A stretch of DNA of 64,000 nt from Prostheceraeus crozeri (lineage: Eukaryota; Platyhelminthes; Polycladida; Euryleptidae), in the NCBI GenBank assembly GCA_907163375.1, contig CAJQUW010007055.1, forward strand, positions 211,001 through 275,000, given 5' to 3'. Each line of letters starts with the position of its first letter. Position 1 is the first letter of the stretch. Made by a program: the position numbers and the translations under genes. Below, one piece after another: positions 1-13,400 of this stretch. Under the pieces are notes generated by a model. The model did no database searches. It saw only the letters and a list, made by a program, of their open reading frames with translations, and had not been told where the DNA came from.

Positions 1-192
1 CGTTAAATGATTTTTGAGATTCAACAACCATAAAACTTTCTTTCAACCCTCTTCATTTTTATCATTCTCATAATCAAGTTTACTACGGACATTTCTAGCA
101 AAGTTTTGTAGCTTACCAAGAAATTATTTGCCATGGTAATAATTATCCAATGACGGAACCAGTTTCTACAATGTCATTATTACATTAAATTG

Positions 193-866
193 CATGTTTC
201 AAAAAGAAAAACAGTCTCTCCCTTTGTTTCGACACGTAGTGTTTATTTTGTAAAAGACAATAAAATCCCGACGCGTTTCGTCCTGTGGACGGTGTCAAGG
301 GTGCTGGCGGTTCTTGTGAGATTACAAAAGTATTATAAACTGCCTGCTGTGTAATGGGAACTCATGAGATCAGTTCATGACGACGGTTTATTTTTGGCAT
401 GTTCAACGCAATACAGCGTGCTTCGGCCATATTAGTTGTAATCGCTGTTCTTTGCTTATCCATGATGGTGCAGTTGAAATTATTAATGGTTATCACTTCA
501 TCGGAATGTACTGTTAAATTATGTTCACTAAGGGCGTTCAATATACTCGTTAATTCACTAAGTTGACCATTAATAATTTCAACTGCATCATCATGGATAA
601 GCAAAGAACAGCGATTACAACTAATATGGCCGAAGCACGCTGTATTGCGTTGAACATGCCAAAAATAAACCGTCGTCATGAACTGATCTCATGAGTTCCC
701 ATTACACAGCAGGCAGTTTATAATACTTTTGTAATCTCACAAGAACCGCCAGCACCCTTGACACCGTCCACAGGACGAAACGCGTCGGGATTTTATTGTC
801 TTTTACAAAATAAACACGTATACGTGTCGAAACAAAGGGAGAGACCGTTTTTCTTTTTGAAACATG
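193..866. repeat. Inverted pair of Penelope-like element 3' fragments
   Basis: Arms at 193-491 and 567-866 are nearly identical reverse complements around a 75-bp spacer. Read outward, each arm encodes the same Penelope-like C-terminus ending NRRHELIS, which matches the end of the better preserved copies at 42-44.8 kb (NRRQELTSG). The two copies therefore lie head to head with their 3' ends facing out. Only the extreme C-terminal part of the GIY-YIG endonuclease and its 3' tail remain. Both arms carry a GTCC-loop-GGAC-GAAAC motif, at 757-790 on plus and the mirror position near 264-300 on minus, that looks like half of a hammerhead core. Confidence 0.7.
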
Positions 867-949
867 ACTTTGAAGAACCTCCCGTACCGACAGATGCTGA
901 CCTATTAAATTGCATGTTTGTCTAGGCATAGATAATGAATTTATCATTT

Positions 950-3900
950 AGAGGTTATTTCAATGAATAACAAATTTGTCGTTGATCATTCAGAGCTTTA
1001 TGATTATGACTAATTAAACGATATTAAGCATGTCTGATTAACGACTTTCACACACACGAGTAAAAAAAGCAATTTCTCTATTCACATGGTTAGAACGGGG
1101 GTTCAAAACAGAACCGTTGGTGAAGGTAGATTGCATGCCACAGGTTATTACAAAGCAGTTATTACAAAGAATATTTTATCAAACAATTTGCACAGATGTT
1201 TTGCACAAAGCTTTACCAATTCACCGCCGATACATGTATACAGGTGCAGATATGCACTCTAAATTAGTAAAGCACTTGTAAAATCACCTGCACAAATACG
1301 ATTTCAAAGAAATATAAGTCGACGTTGCTATTTACTGATCAATATGCCTTTAATCTGTTTTTCTCCCACAGAATTCTAAAGAACTTCTAGAGAGAGCAAT
1401 TATTGGTCAGTCTTTTGAATAACTAACTTTTCCCAGGCGATAACATCTGATTGAAGTGTATAAAATCAATGTTATTACTTTCTTTGACATTCTATCTACT
1501 TATTAGACTATCTTTGATTCAACCTTATATTGCAAGGTTTGATCAACTTTCATAATTATCGCATTGTTCGTGTATGAATCTACATGTGATTAAAAAGTGC
1601 ATTTAAAAGCCTTTTAAAGGACACTTTTTACCGCTGATTTGCCAGGCATAGATCCCCCTGCCCGAAGCGTCTGAGACTTCGTGCAGGCAAAGAATCATGA
1701 TGCTCTCTTCCTATCCGACAAAAAATTGGAATTGGGCTGGGGCAATGTATTCGAGCGGTGCAAGCTTCGGCAGTTCGTTCTTTCGCTCGCTCATTCTTTA
1801 ATTGAAGCCATTCGTTTGTTCATCGTTCATGTTCTTAAAAGATCACGCTCGTTAGTTCATTCAACAATAGAAAAAAAGAAATTTCACATAACTCATCCAA
1901 AGCTTGTGGCCAGAGGTAATCAATTAAGACTCATTATTACCGAGATATTGTGAAAGCAATTTGGAATACGGCTCATCTTATCACTCGACCAATCGAGGAG
2001 AAAAAACGGCGTACAATTTTTACAATTTTTTACAAAAGAGTACAATTTTTGTTTTTGCTTTCAGGAGTTTCAACTTTACTTTAAAGTTATCGTGTCCCAG
2101 AAAATAGAATTACTAAATAGTGACTTACATCCTTAGTCGAAAATGGAATCAGACTTAAATAGCTCCATTCATTCAAAATGAAGAATCAACAACAGGCCGT
2201 CAACACAACCTCTATTTACGATGCAGTCGTCATTTTGTGCAAATTTGACATTCGCAGTTCGTATTCTTACCGGTATATCAGGTGAATAATAGAATCCTAG
2301 GTACATCATATAGACCTACCGGTATAGCTAGGAGTCTATGAAATGAGTATTGACAGGTAGGCCTATTTGTGGAGACATGCCTGGTATACTAATATACAAA
2401 TTGTATACTCAATTTGTAGCTCTGTGTTCCAATTTTCTGCCTTTCTTTTTTCATCATATTGTTCATTCAACTTAATATTAAAAAACATTTTCAATAGACA
2501 ACAATATTTTCGATGTCATTTAATGTATATTAGGTCACACATAATGCAAACGAAGCAGTAGATTTTTCAAAACACGTTTAGCCAATGTTTGAATTTTGAT
2601 AATTTAGATCTTAAGCGACTGGAAAATTTAACAACCCAAGTAGCCTTCTTGTCTACAAATGTGCACACATATCGTATGAAAACAATAACAAAAAATAATT
2701 TATGAGTTTCTTCCGTTGAGAAAACATCAACGCTCCGTTGTTCTTGTGAAACGAGCTCACGCGCACATGCGTTGCAAATTGTCCTAAATTATCTGTTCAG
2801 GTGAACAGATATGCACAATGGCTGTAGACCTACCGGAGGCCGATAAAGCATTTTTTTTCTGTGAAGCATGAATAGAATGGAAATCTAGCCATCTGTTCCC
2901 TATACTGCTGATACTCTGATGAATCGAAACAGCTGAATGTAGCTGTCTACCTACAGAATCTAGACTAGAAAATGCAAAGATGAGTAAGCATGATCAGTTG
3001 TATTTTCTAACCATGCAATCTGACATTTTCAGAAACAAATCAAATTTACGAATGCAAATGATTGCTTCTATTTCAAAATAACAAAGCACAAAGAGAATGA
3101 ACACAAGAGAATGAAAAATGTCTATGTAGAATTGTGGTTAACTGGGAGAGGTCAAAATGTTTCACTTGGCGGTTTTAGATCTTCTCTTATCAAAATAAGA
3201 ATTTTTATCTTTATGATCATCTCAGTTGTACGTCGCTGCGATACCTGGATAACTTCCGAAATTTCAAACTAACAAAAATTAAAATAGATGGACAAGTCAA
3301 TCAAATTACACTTGCTTTATACATTGCAACTGACAGTGCAAAGTCGCCTTTTATGAATATTGGCGACTACAGACAGGTGCTTATCTGTTTCCAACTCGTG
3401 AACTCGTCGTGTCCATCGGAACCTGAACTTTCTAGCTTAGCAGACATAAAATCATTATGTTTGACTGCAAGCAAGATTTGGGAACGACAAGATCCATCAC
3501 ACAATTCCATCGCACTAATCAACAATATGGGATGGAAGTTGATCTCCCGAAATGATGGAGAATTATGCGATCCCAGATCAAAATAGACAAAAGCCAAATT
3601 CCCTTATCACTTAAGCTGGTAACCGAGTGATTGCGGCGGCATATTATATCGGCCAAATCACGGCGGTACAGTGTGATTTCGTTTTGACAAATATGATACA
3701 CCTATTCGTGTTGGTTTCATGAATCTATAACACATTCATACAGGCATTCACTCCACCGCTACCTCTCAGTTAATACAAGTGGCCACTACAGACGAATTCC
3801 CAATACAAACAGATCTGAAAGATTGCGATCTAAGCTAGTGCTTCCAAAGTGGTTTGTGTTGAATTGCCAAGTTGGAATTTCCCAGAAGTTGTGGATATGA

Positions 3901-4688
3901 AATATTCAGATTGACCTCAAAAACAGACATCATTGATTCAGAATTAGCTTTTAACCGGGGATTACTTTCATGCAAAATTTACTGATGCATCCTTCTATAT
4001 TTTATATTAGATTTATATAAAACATAATTATTTAATGTTGGTACATAAATTTGAAGCAAGTTCATTACGTGCAAAATGTTATATTCTTTAAAGGTAATTT
4101 GAATATATATCTTAGAATATCAAAGTGCACTTTACTATTCCAGTCAAGATGAATTGCAACAACATGACAAGAATGCTCAGAATTCATCTGACCGCATAAC
4201 TAATGGACTATAAGACATCAATGCACTGAATACTGGCTTTGATTACAACGGAAAATATTCAACGGTTACTTCTGGTCCACCTTGTATGTGTAATATAAGT
4301 GATAGATGCTTCGAATATGGCAAGTAATATTTACAAAATAAAATATATAATGAAAATCGATTTAAACAGCCCAACGGGTTTCACTGGTTTACTAGCCATC
4401 CAAGCACTAAATGAATGTGTGTTATATCGCTATATCAACTAAAATTCAAATGACGTAGCTCAATAGAGAGATGAAGGATTTTGAAGTCATAGACATAAAT
4501 GAGCAGAAGTCGTATCTTCACAAACATCAGATATCATTGTTTAAGGATGCTTTCAATATCCTCATCAACCTTCTTTCTTTTTCTTCCCTCATTGATTTAT
4601 TTGTATGAGGTGGCAATTGTAAGAGGGGCGTGATATTGAATTGAGGGTCTTGATTCTCGGCACAGGTGGCTGCGTGTCGACTCACATT
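950..4688. other. No gene recognised
   Basis: AT-rich non-coding sequence. Short open frames here (for example 1681-1953, 2367-2561 and the opposed pair near 3353-3597) show no recognisable motif or start context and look like chance. Nothing else can be supported. Confidence 0.5.
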
Positions 4689-4979
4689 CTATAGTCTGTT
4701 ATCTCTTGCTTTTGTCTGTTGGCGCTGGACTCTCACTCTTAATGAGTCCCCGGTCTGATTGATGCAGCGTGCATGGCAACCCTTGTATTCCACTACATAA
4801 ATTAAGTTATTCGACGAACAGTTCATATTCTCTTTTATATTAAATGTTTTGTTTTCTCCGTTAACTTTGTATTGGCATTGATTCCTTTCTATCAGACATT
4901 CAGAACATATACATTCTTGATACTCACACCTTTTGATACCAAAAACTTTGATTGATGCTATCGTAAAGTTTTCCAACAA
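4689..4979 (-). pseudogene. Penelope-like GIY-YIG endonuclease remnant
   Basis: The 96-residue frame has the linker pattern typical of Penelope-like endonucleases: a cysteine-rich stretch (CEYQECICSEC), then NCSSNNLIYVVEYKGC and a degraded catalytic element (CINQTG where YIGxTG is expected), then LRVRV. In intact relatives this module nicks target DNA for target-primed reverse transcription. No reverse transcriptase is attached and the tyrosine and glycine of the motif are altered, so this is a dead fragment from a lineage different from the 42-44.8 kb copies. Confidence 0.6.
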
Positions 4980-5808
4980 AAATACAAAGATACATGAATT
5001 CGTGCATTGCTAAAAATTGAGCACGCATTACCAGGGGTCAACAAAGAGCATTTGATAAACTTCGAAGTTAATTAAAAAAGACAACTGCTGTTGGAAATGC
5101 TTCAGCAGTCAGTAAATTTCAAACAGAAGACATAAACAGCGTGGAGCATAAATAGCGTTGAGAGCCGAACACAACATTACGAGTATGTCCATGATAGGCC
5201 CGAACGGATTAAATCCGAGCTCCTCACTCTTGACCATAAAATAGATTTTATTGAGAGGTGCATTCTCTGCAAGTTTTCTAACCTGCTGCAAGTCAACGTT
5301 GTCTAACCTCTTACTGCAGGATACGCGGATCTCCCATGAGTCGCAGGTGGAAGTAGTATCAATAAACTGTTGAGTGAAGTCTATTTGACCATGTAAGACA
5401 TTTTAGGTCATTTCTGGTGGTGAATTGAAGATAAGACTGAAAGAAATCCCAGTTGGGATTATCTGTAGAAAACTCATGCAGTTGAACTTAAACGTTTCTT
5501 TCAACCGGAAAATCAATGAAGCATCATTTTCAAGCTTCCATATTGACATTGAACTGATTAATGTTACTTTTTCAGATCTTATCTATAACCATGGAAATCT
5601 GACATTATAATGATAAAGCTAACTTAAGCACTAGCGAAGTCCTTCAAGTCGGATTTCTATGGCCTTAACAATAAATTGAGCAAGTTAGCTTTGATCAAAC
5701 TACCTGCATGTAACGGACAATGTGCGAGTACATGAATGAAGCAATATGAATATTATAGCCACGGGATGTCGGATTTTAGCCCCGTTGTAGCTCTAGTGAG
5801 GTAAACTA
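4980..5808. other. No gene recognised
   Basis: Sequence between the Penelope remnant and the Tc1 element. Two short open frames (5109-5291 minus, 5425-5610 plus) have no recognisable features. Confidence 0.5.
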
Positions 5809-7464
5809 CAGTCCGTTTCATAAAAAGTGGATCATCCCAAAATTTGACTAAATAAAACATAAGTATGATACAGAAAGCATTTTTCATGTTATTTCATGTC
5901 CCTAATATATTTAAATGTCCTTATATAATCTGATTAGCTATGATACAGTAGCGGTTCTTAAGAAGCTAATATTTTGTGGCCCTACCCTTATTGTCAATGA
6001 CATTACCAATTCGTCTAGGCATTGATTCGATGATATCGTTGATTTTTGACTGATCTAACTTTCTCCACTCTCTTTTTAACAGTGACGTAAGTTGTGATAC
6101 GCCATCTGTAGGTAGCAGTGAACGACGAACGTTACGTTTTAGAATACTCCATACATTTTCTATGGGATTCAGATCAGGAGAACGAGCTGGCCAAGATAAT
6201 GTCCTAAGCCCTAATTGAGACTTGCATAAGTTGACTCTACTACTCCTGTGACACGTAGCATTATCATCCATAAATAACCAAGTCGATGGATCACCAAGTT
6301 GATCTGTCATTTGGCCAATGTTCATTCGTAAAACATTCACATAGCGTTCAGAATTCATGGTTCCTTGCTGTATGTGAAGTTCAGAGCGGCCATTGGTCCA
6401 AATGCCAGCCCAAATCAGTAGAGTCGCACCACCTTGTGCCCGGGGACGATGTAAATGTCTCGGAATTTCCTGATCAGATTTTATCCATAATCTCAATCGA
6501 CCATCACTATCCTTCAGACGGACTGACGCCTCATCAGACCAGACAACCCGATCCCATTGATTTCGCCAGTGACAATGACTCATTGCCCATCTGAGACGTC
6601 TTTTTGTATGCTGATCTGATAATTCGATCTGAGAGGGCCTCTTACAGCTCTTGAAATTCGACTCAATAAGTCTTCTACGAATAGTGGACTTAGAAATAGA
6701 CGAGACTAGTGCAGCCATCTCAGTTAACGAGAGACTTGAATCAACTTTAACAAATCTGAAAATTAGGCGGTCTCTACGTTTGGATGTTTTGCGTGGACGG
6801 CCAGAGCCCTCTTTACGACAGAGTCGAAAATCATCATTATGCCATCGATGCACATTTGTGTAAGGGACATTTAGTCGCTTGCTTGTAGCTCGCAAAGAAA
6901 ACCCTAGTTCTAGCAAGGCTGACACTTTGCCTTTTGTGAATGCGATCTCGTTATTGTTCATTTGTGCTTTGTATTGTTTTCAACCGGTAAGAGATAGATT
7001 TCTAGCTGAAAGCAATCAGGAGTGCTGCCAACACCACCGCAACGAAGTCAGGAAGCCATGGAACATGAAGTCCAGTTAATCACATGTAGCAGTTACATTA
7101 TTGTTGATGAATAATGGTGCTATACTGGCTCTGATTGACCGATTTTCTTTATTTTTGTTTTGCTTGATAGCTTTTGGCTTGTAGAACAACATATTACATA
7201 ACAAAGGAAACAAATGTAATTTTATAAGAGTGAGGTATGATTTTGTGTAACATTGCTAAATGAAGATCAAATTATCTACTACTTTTTTATCTATAACAGG
7301 AAAACAACTCAAAATTCATGCTTGAAATTTCCAACAATGACATTAGTAAGCACAACTGACATATCTTCCAAATTTGAGAGAAATTCGTTCAAGTTTGGCG
7401 GAGTTAGACAAAGTTGAAGTTAAGGCGATGTTTAAGGGTGATCCATTTTTTTCGAAACAATCTG
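5809..7464 (-). mobile_element. Tc1-type DNA transposon, apparently complete
   Basis: The ends are imperfect terminal inverted repeats of about 30 bp, starting CAGTCCGTTTCATAAAAAG at 5809 and, on the other strand, CAGATTGTTTCGAAAAAAA at 7464. They share the CAG start, the GTTTC block and TGGATCA. A TA dinucleotide flanks both sides (5807-5808 and 7465-7466), the expected Tc1/mariner target duplication. The 1.66 kb length and single full-length transposase are normal for a Tc1-like element. It lies upstream of the first receptor exon seen here. Confidence 0.85.
5966..6961 (-). CDS. Tc1-like transposase, DD34E
   Basis: This 331-residue uninterrupted frame starts at an ATG. An N-terminal helix-turn-helix region (about residues 10-45) and a GRPRK AT-hook-like basic patch (54-58) would bind the terminal repeats. 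The catalytic core shows D143 (WSDEA), D233 (MDDNATCH) and E268 (SPDLNPIENVW). The last two are separated by 34 residues, the spacing that defines Tc1-type transposases, which cut and paste into TA sites. No stop or frameshift was found and 331-345 residues is the usual length, so the gene could still encode an active enzyme. No intron is needed. Identification is by motif, and activity is not shown by sequence alone. Confidence 0.9.
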   Translation of the reverse strand: MNNNEIAFTKGKVSALLELGFSLRATSKRLNVPYTNVHRWHNDDFRLCRKEGSGRPRKTSKRRDRLIFRFVKVDSSLSLTEMAALVSSISKSTIRRRLIESNFKSCKRPSQIELSDQHTKRRLRWAMSHCHWRNQWDRVVWSDEASVRLKDSDGRLRLWIKSDQEIPRHLHRPRAQGGATLLIWAGIWTNGRSELHIQQGTMNSERYVNVLRMNIGQMTDQLGDPSTWLFMDDNATCHRSSRVNLCKSQLGLRTLSWPARSPDLNPIENVWSILKRNVRRSLLPTDGVSQLTSLLKREWRKLDQSKINDIIESMPRRIGNVIDNKGRATKY

Positions 7465-10206
7465 TATGTTCACACATGGACCTGTCCATGGTTCACATCA
7501 CAGAGTTCACATATGCAGTTTAGGCATTACGCGTTCATGTAATGCTTCATTAATTTATAAAGCAGTCATCACAATCAAACTACTACAATATTTTCTGCTT
7601 GATGAAGGCCTTGGGACTGGCCACGAAGTCCCTTTGAAAACGCATGCGTGAAGCAAATTCAAACTTCACAGTTGCATCATGCGTCACATCATCTAATGGA
7701 AAGATGACATTGCCGTCAGATCGTCGAATTTTCTATTTCAAATTTCGATTTTCATCGATTTCAACCTACTTAATTATGCGAAAATTGGAGTGATAAATTT
7801 TGCATCCATGATTGCTAAATTTGCTTTATTTCATTCCCTCAATCTTTCTCTCGACGTATCATCAACTATGAAGTCTGACAACTTCTATGCGACCGTGATA
7901 CTGTTGTTTAGTCTTACCATTGCAAACTTTCCTGTTGACAAAACTTCTTAGCTGATAACTGTGGTCAAAATCTATGCTTGTGCAAATTTTTCTGGTTAAC
8001 AAAGCACGCTAACTTAAAATATTTAATTTCAAATCACAATATTGCCACAACTATATCATTGTCCACCTCCTGAACAATTCATAGCCGCTCTCAAACATTG
8101 GCCTTAGAGAAATAAATTGCACCTTCTGTGCTTTGCTTTTATCTTCATATTGCGCCTGCATTAGTCACGTGACCTCATGACTCTGTGCTTTAATGACATG
8201 GACTATTCTGGTTCAAATACAATCACAGGCAGAATAGACGTGGTAAAGAAGACATAGAGCTCCACTTCTTACAGTATTTGTCTCCTGATTAAATTATTCA
8301 AAATATAAAATAACTAATATAAATTGACAGAATTTTGTAGTTTATCAACATTTGACTATGTAAGTCCTGATTAATGAAACCTGCTTACAATGTCAAATTG
8401 AATGCGCTGTTGTGAGCTCAAAAAACTAAATTCTGAGATTAGTTAGTGTAAGAAATGCAACTCAAATATACTGATATGAAATGTTAAAGATCTACCTTTA
8501 AAAGTAACCAATGTGTCCGTAAAATGGCATTACAAAGAAAAGACGACTTGCAGATTCAAATCAACGAATTCAAATAATGAGGAGAGACGCAAAAATGACT
8601 ACATAAATGTGCCCATTACTATTTAAAATTTTAATACGTAGAATTTGCTTGAATTTCAAATACTGTATTCTATGCCTGTGGTGTAATGCATGGTCATAAT
8701 TTGATTCGCATTTACAAAATACCGTGCTCATTTTGAACATCGAGGTGCTTTGTTTAAAGTCATCATGAAAAAGTTAGGAGGCAGTGGCAAAGGAAGGAGC
8801 AAGTTGGGAACAAAAAACTTTTGAAATTAAAAAATGCGAAAAAATACCTTGAAATATGGGTCTCAAATTTCACTTCCAGTAAACTGAATTCAACGATCTT
8901 GGTGAAAAGTTCGAAAATGCGCTAATGCTAGCAGTCATAATAGACTACCCCCCGTGCTCTCCCACCGGCATGGAAAGAGTCACCTATAAATAAAGCTTTC
9001 CGTTAATAGAGATTTTATAAATTTTCGATTAGTTAGCAGAAGACTGGTCACCTGTACGACTCCGGCCACCAAGAATCCGACCGTTTCATACTCTAAAAGA
9101 ATAATTATATTTTCGAACAACCAAATGCACAATTGCAGCGCCATTGTGTATTCAAAAAGTCACGTATTCAAAAATAGTAGAACAATAATTCTTACAGATG
9201 TAACTGATTACCTTTACTACGGAAATCATTCTCTACCTCTTTGATTAGTACTTTACCTACCGCTTTGATTAGTACTTATTAAACTCTTCAACCCCCGACC
9301 ATCCGGACGAGATCGTCGATGATAGGTCATCAACACAGTTGATGACATGATGAGGTCATCGCATATTCAAACGACACCTGTGTCGACAGTACGGACTGTG
9401 CAATCTCGAAAATACCGGCTCAAATCCATTTAATCAATTCTTATTATTCACTTGGTCATTAAAATAAAATAAGGCAACAAAATAATTGATTTCAAAGCAA
9501 TAATTATTCATTTCATATTTTAGAGATACGACGCCGAAAAAAGCATCTTCTACCAATTCAGTTACTCTGAATAAAAGCATGATCCATCTTAGATTCTTTA
9601 ATTACTTATCGGTTTAGCCTAGTTTGATAGATATCGTTGATAGATTGACAATATTAGGCCTATCGGTAGGGAGCAAGATAGTTGTCATTTATTTAGCAAA
9701 GGGTCATTCATTTCCTTAATGAGGACAGGTGAAGTGAGAGTTTTGAAGCAGTTTGAGGGATATTTGTCATGAAATGTGTGGAATGAACGAAGATAGGCCA
9801 TTCGCTATTTTTCGGATCACTGATTCAAGTGATCAGCTCAAATTTCAAAACATTACTTTGAGTTGACATATTATTTTATTTGACCAAATCAGGAAAAGTT
9901 ATTAAATTTCCATTTACGGAAAAACTGATTTTATTTCATATTTTATTGAATGAAGCAATCATCGGAGAAAGTAAATTGCTGATTACACTTAAAATATAAG
10001 CATGGTGGAAAGATGGATTGTTCTTTGTCAATAGTTGCCACTTTATCGCTCAGATCATATTAAGCGCTTTTTGCCTCTTATAACTATCTGCGGAGACGGA
10101 GTGTTCATTTATCTTAATAAAAGTCATTTTTTCCACGCTGTTGGAATGATTCATTACTTGCATCTTTATGCCAATTCTTGAAGTCAGGTTGCTGTGTCTC
10201 TTTCAG
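7465..10206. other. Non-coding DNA upstream of the first receptor exon
   Basis: No convincing open frame, RNA gene or element end was found. One 20-bp motif (TTTGATTAGTACTT) is repeated close together near 9240-9275. The stretch probably belongs to an upstream receptor intron, because the exon at 10207 begins in the middle of a codon. Confidence 0.45.
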
Positions 10207-10466
10207 TTTTACTACTGTATACCGTCGGTGCCAATATGCTGAACAACATCAACAAATGGACAGAGAAAACTTTGATTAAAGATTTGTTGCACGATTACGA
10301 CAAACGATCTCGGCCAGTAGTTGATAATGTAACGCCAACTATTTACGACGATCGCCTTGATATAAAAATCCAACAAATCACCATCAGGTTCGGCCTCCAA
10401 CTTGTACAAATCCTTGACCTCAATGAGATGGACCAAGTGTTGACGACAAGCACAAAATCTCTATAC
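10207..10466 (+). CDS. Nicotinic acetylcholine receptor subunit, N-terminal exon
   Basis: The exon lies between an acceptor (TTTCAG at 10201-10206) and a donor (GTAAGT from 10467). It begins with two bases of a split codon. The first residues (LLLYTVGAN) look like the end of a signal peptide. What follows is the start of a Cys-loop receptor extracellular domain: EKTLIKDLLHDYDK, RPVV, then RFGLQLVQILDLNEMDQVLTT, matching the first helix and strand beta-1/beta-2 of nicotinic receptor subunits. It ends in phase 0, in frame with the exon at 45170. The stretch between RPVV and RFGL is longer than usual by roughly ten residues. The signal-peptide exon lies upstream and was not identified. Confidence 0.85.
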
Positions 10467-13400
10467 GTAAGTTGATCATAAGTTTATTAATCAATTCCTT
10501 TTTTTGTCAAAGTCAGATGTCATTGAATTTTGAAATCCATGCTTCGTTCATCTTTCAATTATGGCAAAAAATGATTGATAGATAAATTTGTAAACGAAAT
10601 GCAAAGTCGAGTTGTCAACAGCTGATAGATTAAATTGAATTTGCGGAAGTGCTGTGCGAGACTTAATGAATACAATCCAGAGTTTAATTGTTGAAATCGC
10701 AAGCATCACGATTTCTCACAGCATCTACGAATTTCCTTAAATCGATTGCGTGTGATACAGAATATTATTTGAATTTGAGTATGCGGTATTATTCTCATCG
10801 TTCGAGTTATAGGAGGTATTAAGCAAAACTTATGAAACAATTCAAATTAGGGCCTATTGTAGTTCACATTAACCTTTATTAATTTTACATTTTGCTAAGT
10901 TATAATTGAACATATAATTCTAGCTTATATTTAACTGTGGTTCAATGAAGAAAATATAACGTCAAATGACAGCCTAAATCATTAATGCGTAGCGTCAGGT
11001 TATGTATGCATTGTTCCTGGGGCCAATGAGCAACTCTGCTCATTGATTTCCCATGTGGTGGCAAAGCCCACTCCTAAGAATCGTTGACTTAAAATGTAGA
11101 ATATCCCATATATAAATTGTATTTATGTATCCTTCATTATTTTTACTCGAATTATGCCGGCTCCCATTAAACATCAACGTATAGTGCTACCTGTGTCGTT
11201 TTAGCATGCCCTTTCCATAAAAGTGTCCTTTAGAAAAATATCCTATTTCATTACAAAATAGAAACTGAACCTCCTCCAAAAAGTGAAACGAAACTGAATG
11301 TTCTTTTATACGTAAATTTATATTCCTGGTTCAACGTGAAAAGTAGCTGTGGGAATATTTCGTCTTTTTGTCTGTCCATTTCATATAAATGATAATAAAG
11401 TGCTCAAATTTATGGCACTAGCATTTGAATTTGATGTGAAGTTAACCGGCGCAAATAATCATTCGCATCAATAACAGTAAGAGAGTAATTTCTCTCTTCC
11501 TCTGCTATCTTTCACAAGGTATGCATTCATTGGTGAGACAGCGCTTTACGATTATTGCAATAAATCATTATTACACTCGTTAGGTAGGAAATGCGGACAC
11601 GCACCGCTATCCGGCAGACTAAATTTATGGTGAGAATTGATGAAACTAAAGAGATTTATCCTCCAAGGATATCCACGAAAATATGCATTAGTATACAATA
11701 AAAGGACTGTTCATCCTCTCTTTTCAAATTTCCTATGTTATTATCCGAATGAAATGATTTTATAACAATTAATTATCATTTATTTCATATACTGCTTCTT
11801 CTCATGCAGCTCTCTGTCACAACTCCTACCATGAGAAACCTTATTGAACTATAAATTGTAATAAAAGTCAAATGAGATTACCAACGAAGACATTCTTCAT
11901 GATTTCTAAAGAAAGTGATGGATCATGTCCAAGCTGAGGAATGTTATGAGGAATATTATGATAATATAAGTAAGTTATGGAAAATGAAGTATGAAATAGA
12001 AAATTGTCATCATTGAGTCAAAATGTAGCTACTTAATGAATTAGATATCAATCGAGCTTTGGTAGTGATTTTGACTTTCTATATATCAACTTTTTGTACC
12101 AACATAAAGTTCAATTGTCTAAATGAAATGAAGAGTTGGATTTCTATGTTATGTCTTGATTTGGTGTTCATAACATTTCTATGAAAGCGGTTTCCTTTTC
12201 TATTGACTGATTATGCCTCTCCACGAAATAAATTAGCAATCTATTAACAGCTCTTATAGGCAATTTCGCAACTGGCATTTAATAAGGCGGTATTAGATTA
12301 AAATGTTTGACTTTGTAGTATGATTTTCTATCCAAGCAGTTTGGCCCATATTTATGCAATATTAGACTATTACTATCATTCAACTAATCAAAACGGAATT
12401 AAACCGGTAAAAAGTCAAGGTCATTAACATGCTCGATATCGTTTTTACTTGAGGCAAATTTAGTGATTCCTTGTAAGTAATGCCGTGCACCAGAGTGAAA
12501 TTCTATGTTAGATGTTATATGTCTGAATACAACATGCAGTAACCGACAACTAATGTGTATGTTCAACATGGCGGGATATTGGTTTCAAAGTGTTATGAAT
12601 AGGTACTCAATACTAGGGTTTTCAAAATCCCGACTTTTTTGATCCTGGGATTGATCCCGTGATTATTTGCGATCCCGGAATTAGCAAGCTGAATGCATCA
12701 ACTGATAGTATGCTTAGGCTAGCGCAGACTGAACAATACTAGGCGTTATTTGTTTCGTTTTCATTACTCGAATTATGCCGGCTCCCATTAAATATGAACG
12801 TAGTGCTACCTGTGTTGCTTTCCATAAAAGTGTACCTAACTGCTTAAAAGCAGATCCCGTAAAAATGCGATAATCCCGACATCCTCAGATTAAAAAACCT
12901 ACTCAATACTGAATAGCGATATCGGATCAAGAGCCCGCTGATATTGATAACATTAACCTTATTGCCTCCTATATTCATCTAAAGTTAGAAGTATTTGCCG
13001 GTATGTGTATACTCTAAAAAAATATTTTGCAATCAAAATCTTAAAAAAAAAAGCTGGCTTGAAAGTTAGCATTTACAGTGAAAAACTGCATTGAAAAGGA
13101 ACGTTGTTAGTGAGCTTTTATGACGACAATGTGAAAATTACCAGAGTGGTCAACGCAGAATCGAGTGGAGACTATATCTAGCATTTTTACACATCTTGCA
13201 CATATCTTCACTTTAGCTCAAATTTTTCTTCTGTATATTGAATTTCAAAAAAGTTCATGTTTCAAAAGAACGTTGATCGTGGGTATTGATTAGGAAGAGG
13301 ATAATCGAATTATCGATGATGTTACTGATTGAGACGACGCTGAACAGATATAATTTATAAATGCAAAATCTGTTCAAAAGTCATCAGGCATAAATACATG

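Noticed and set aside
10212..10436. Minus frame opposite the receptor exon
   Set aside because: Antisense shadow of a well supported exon.
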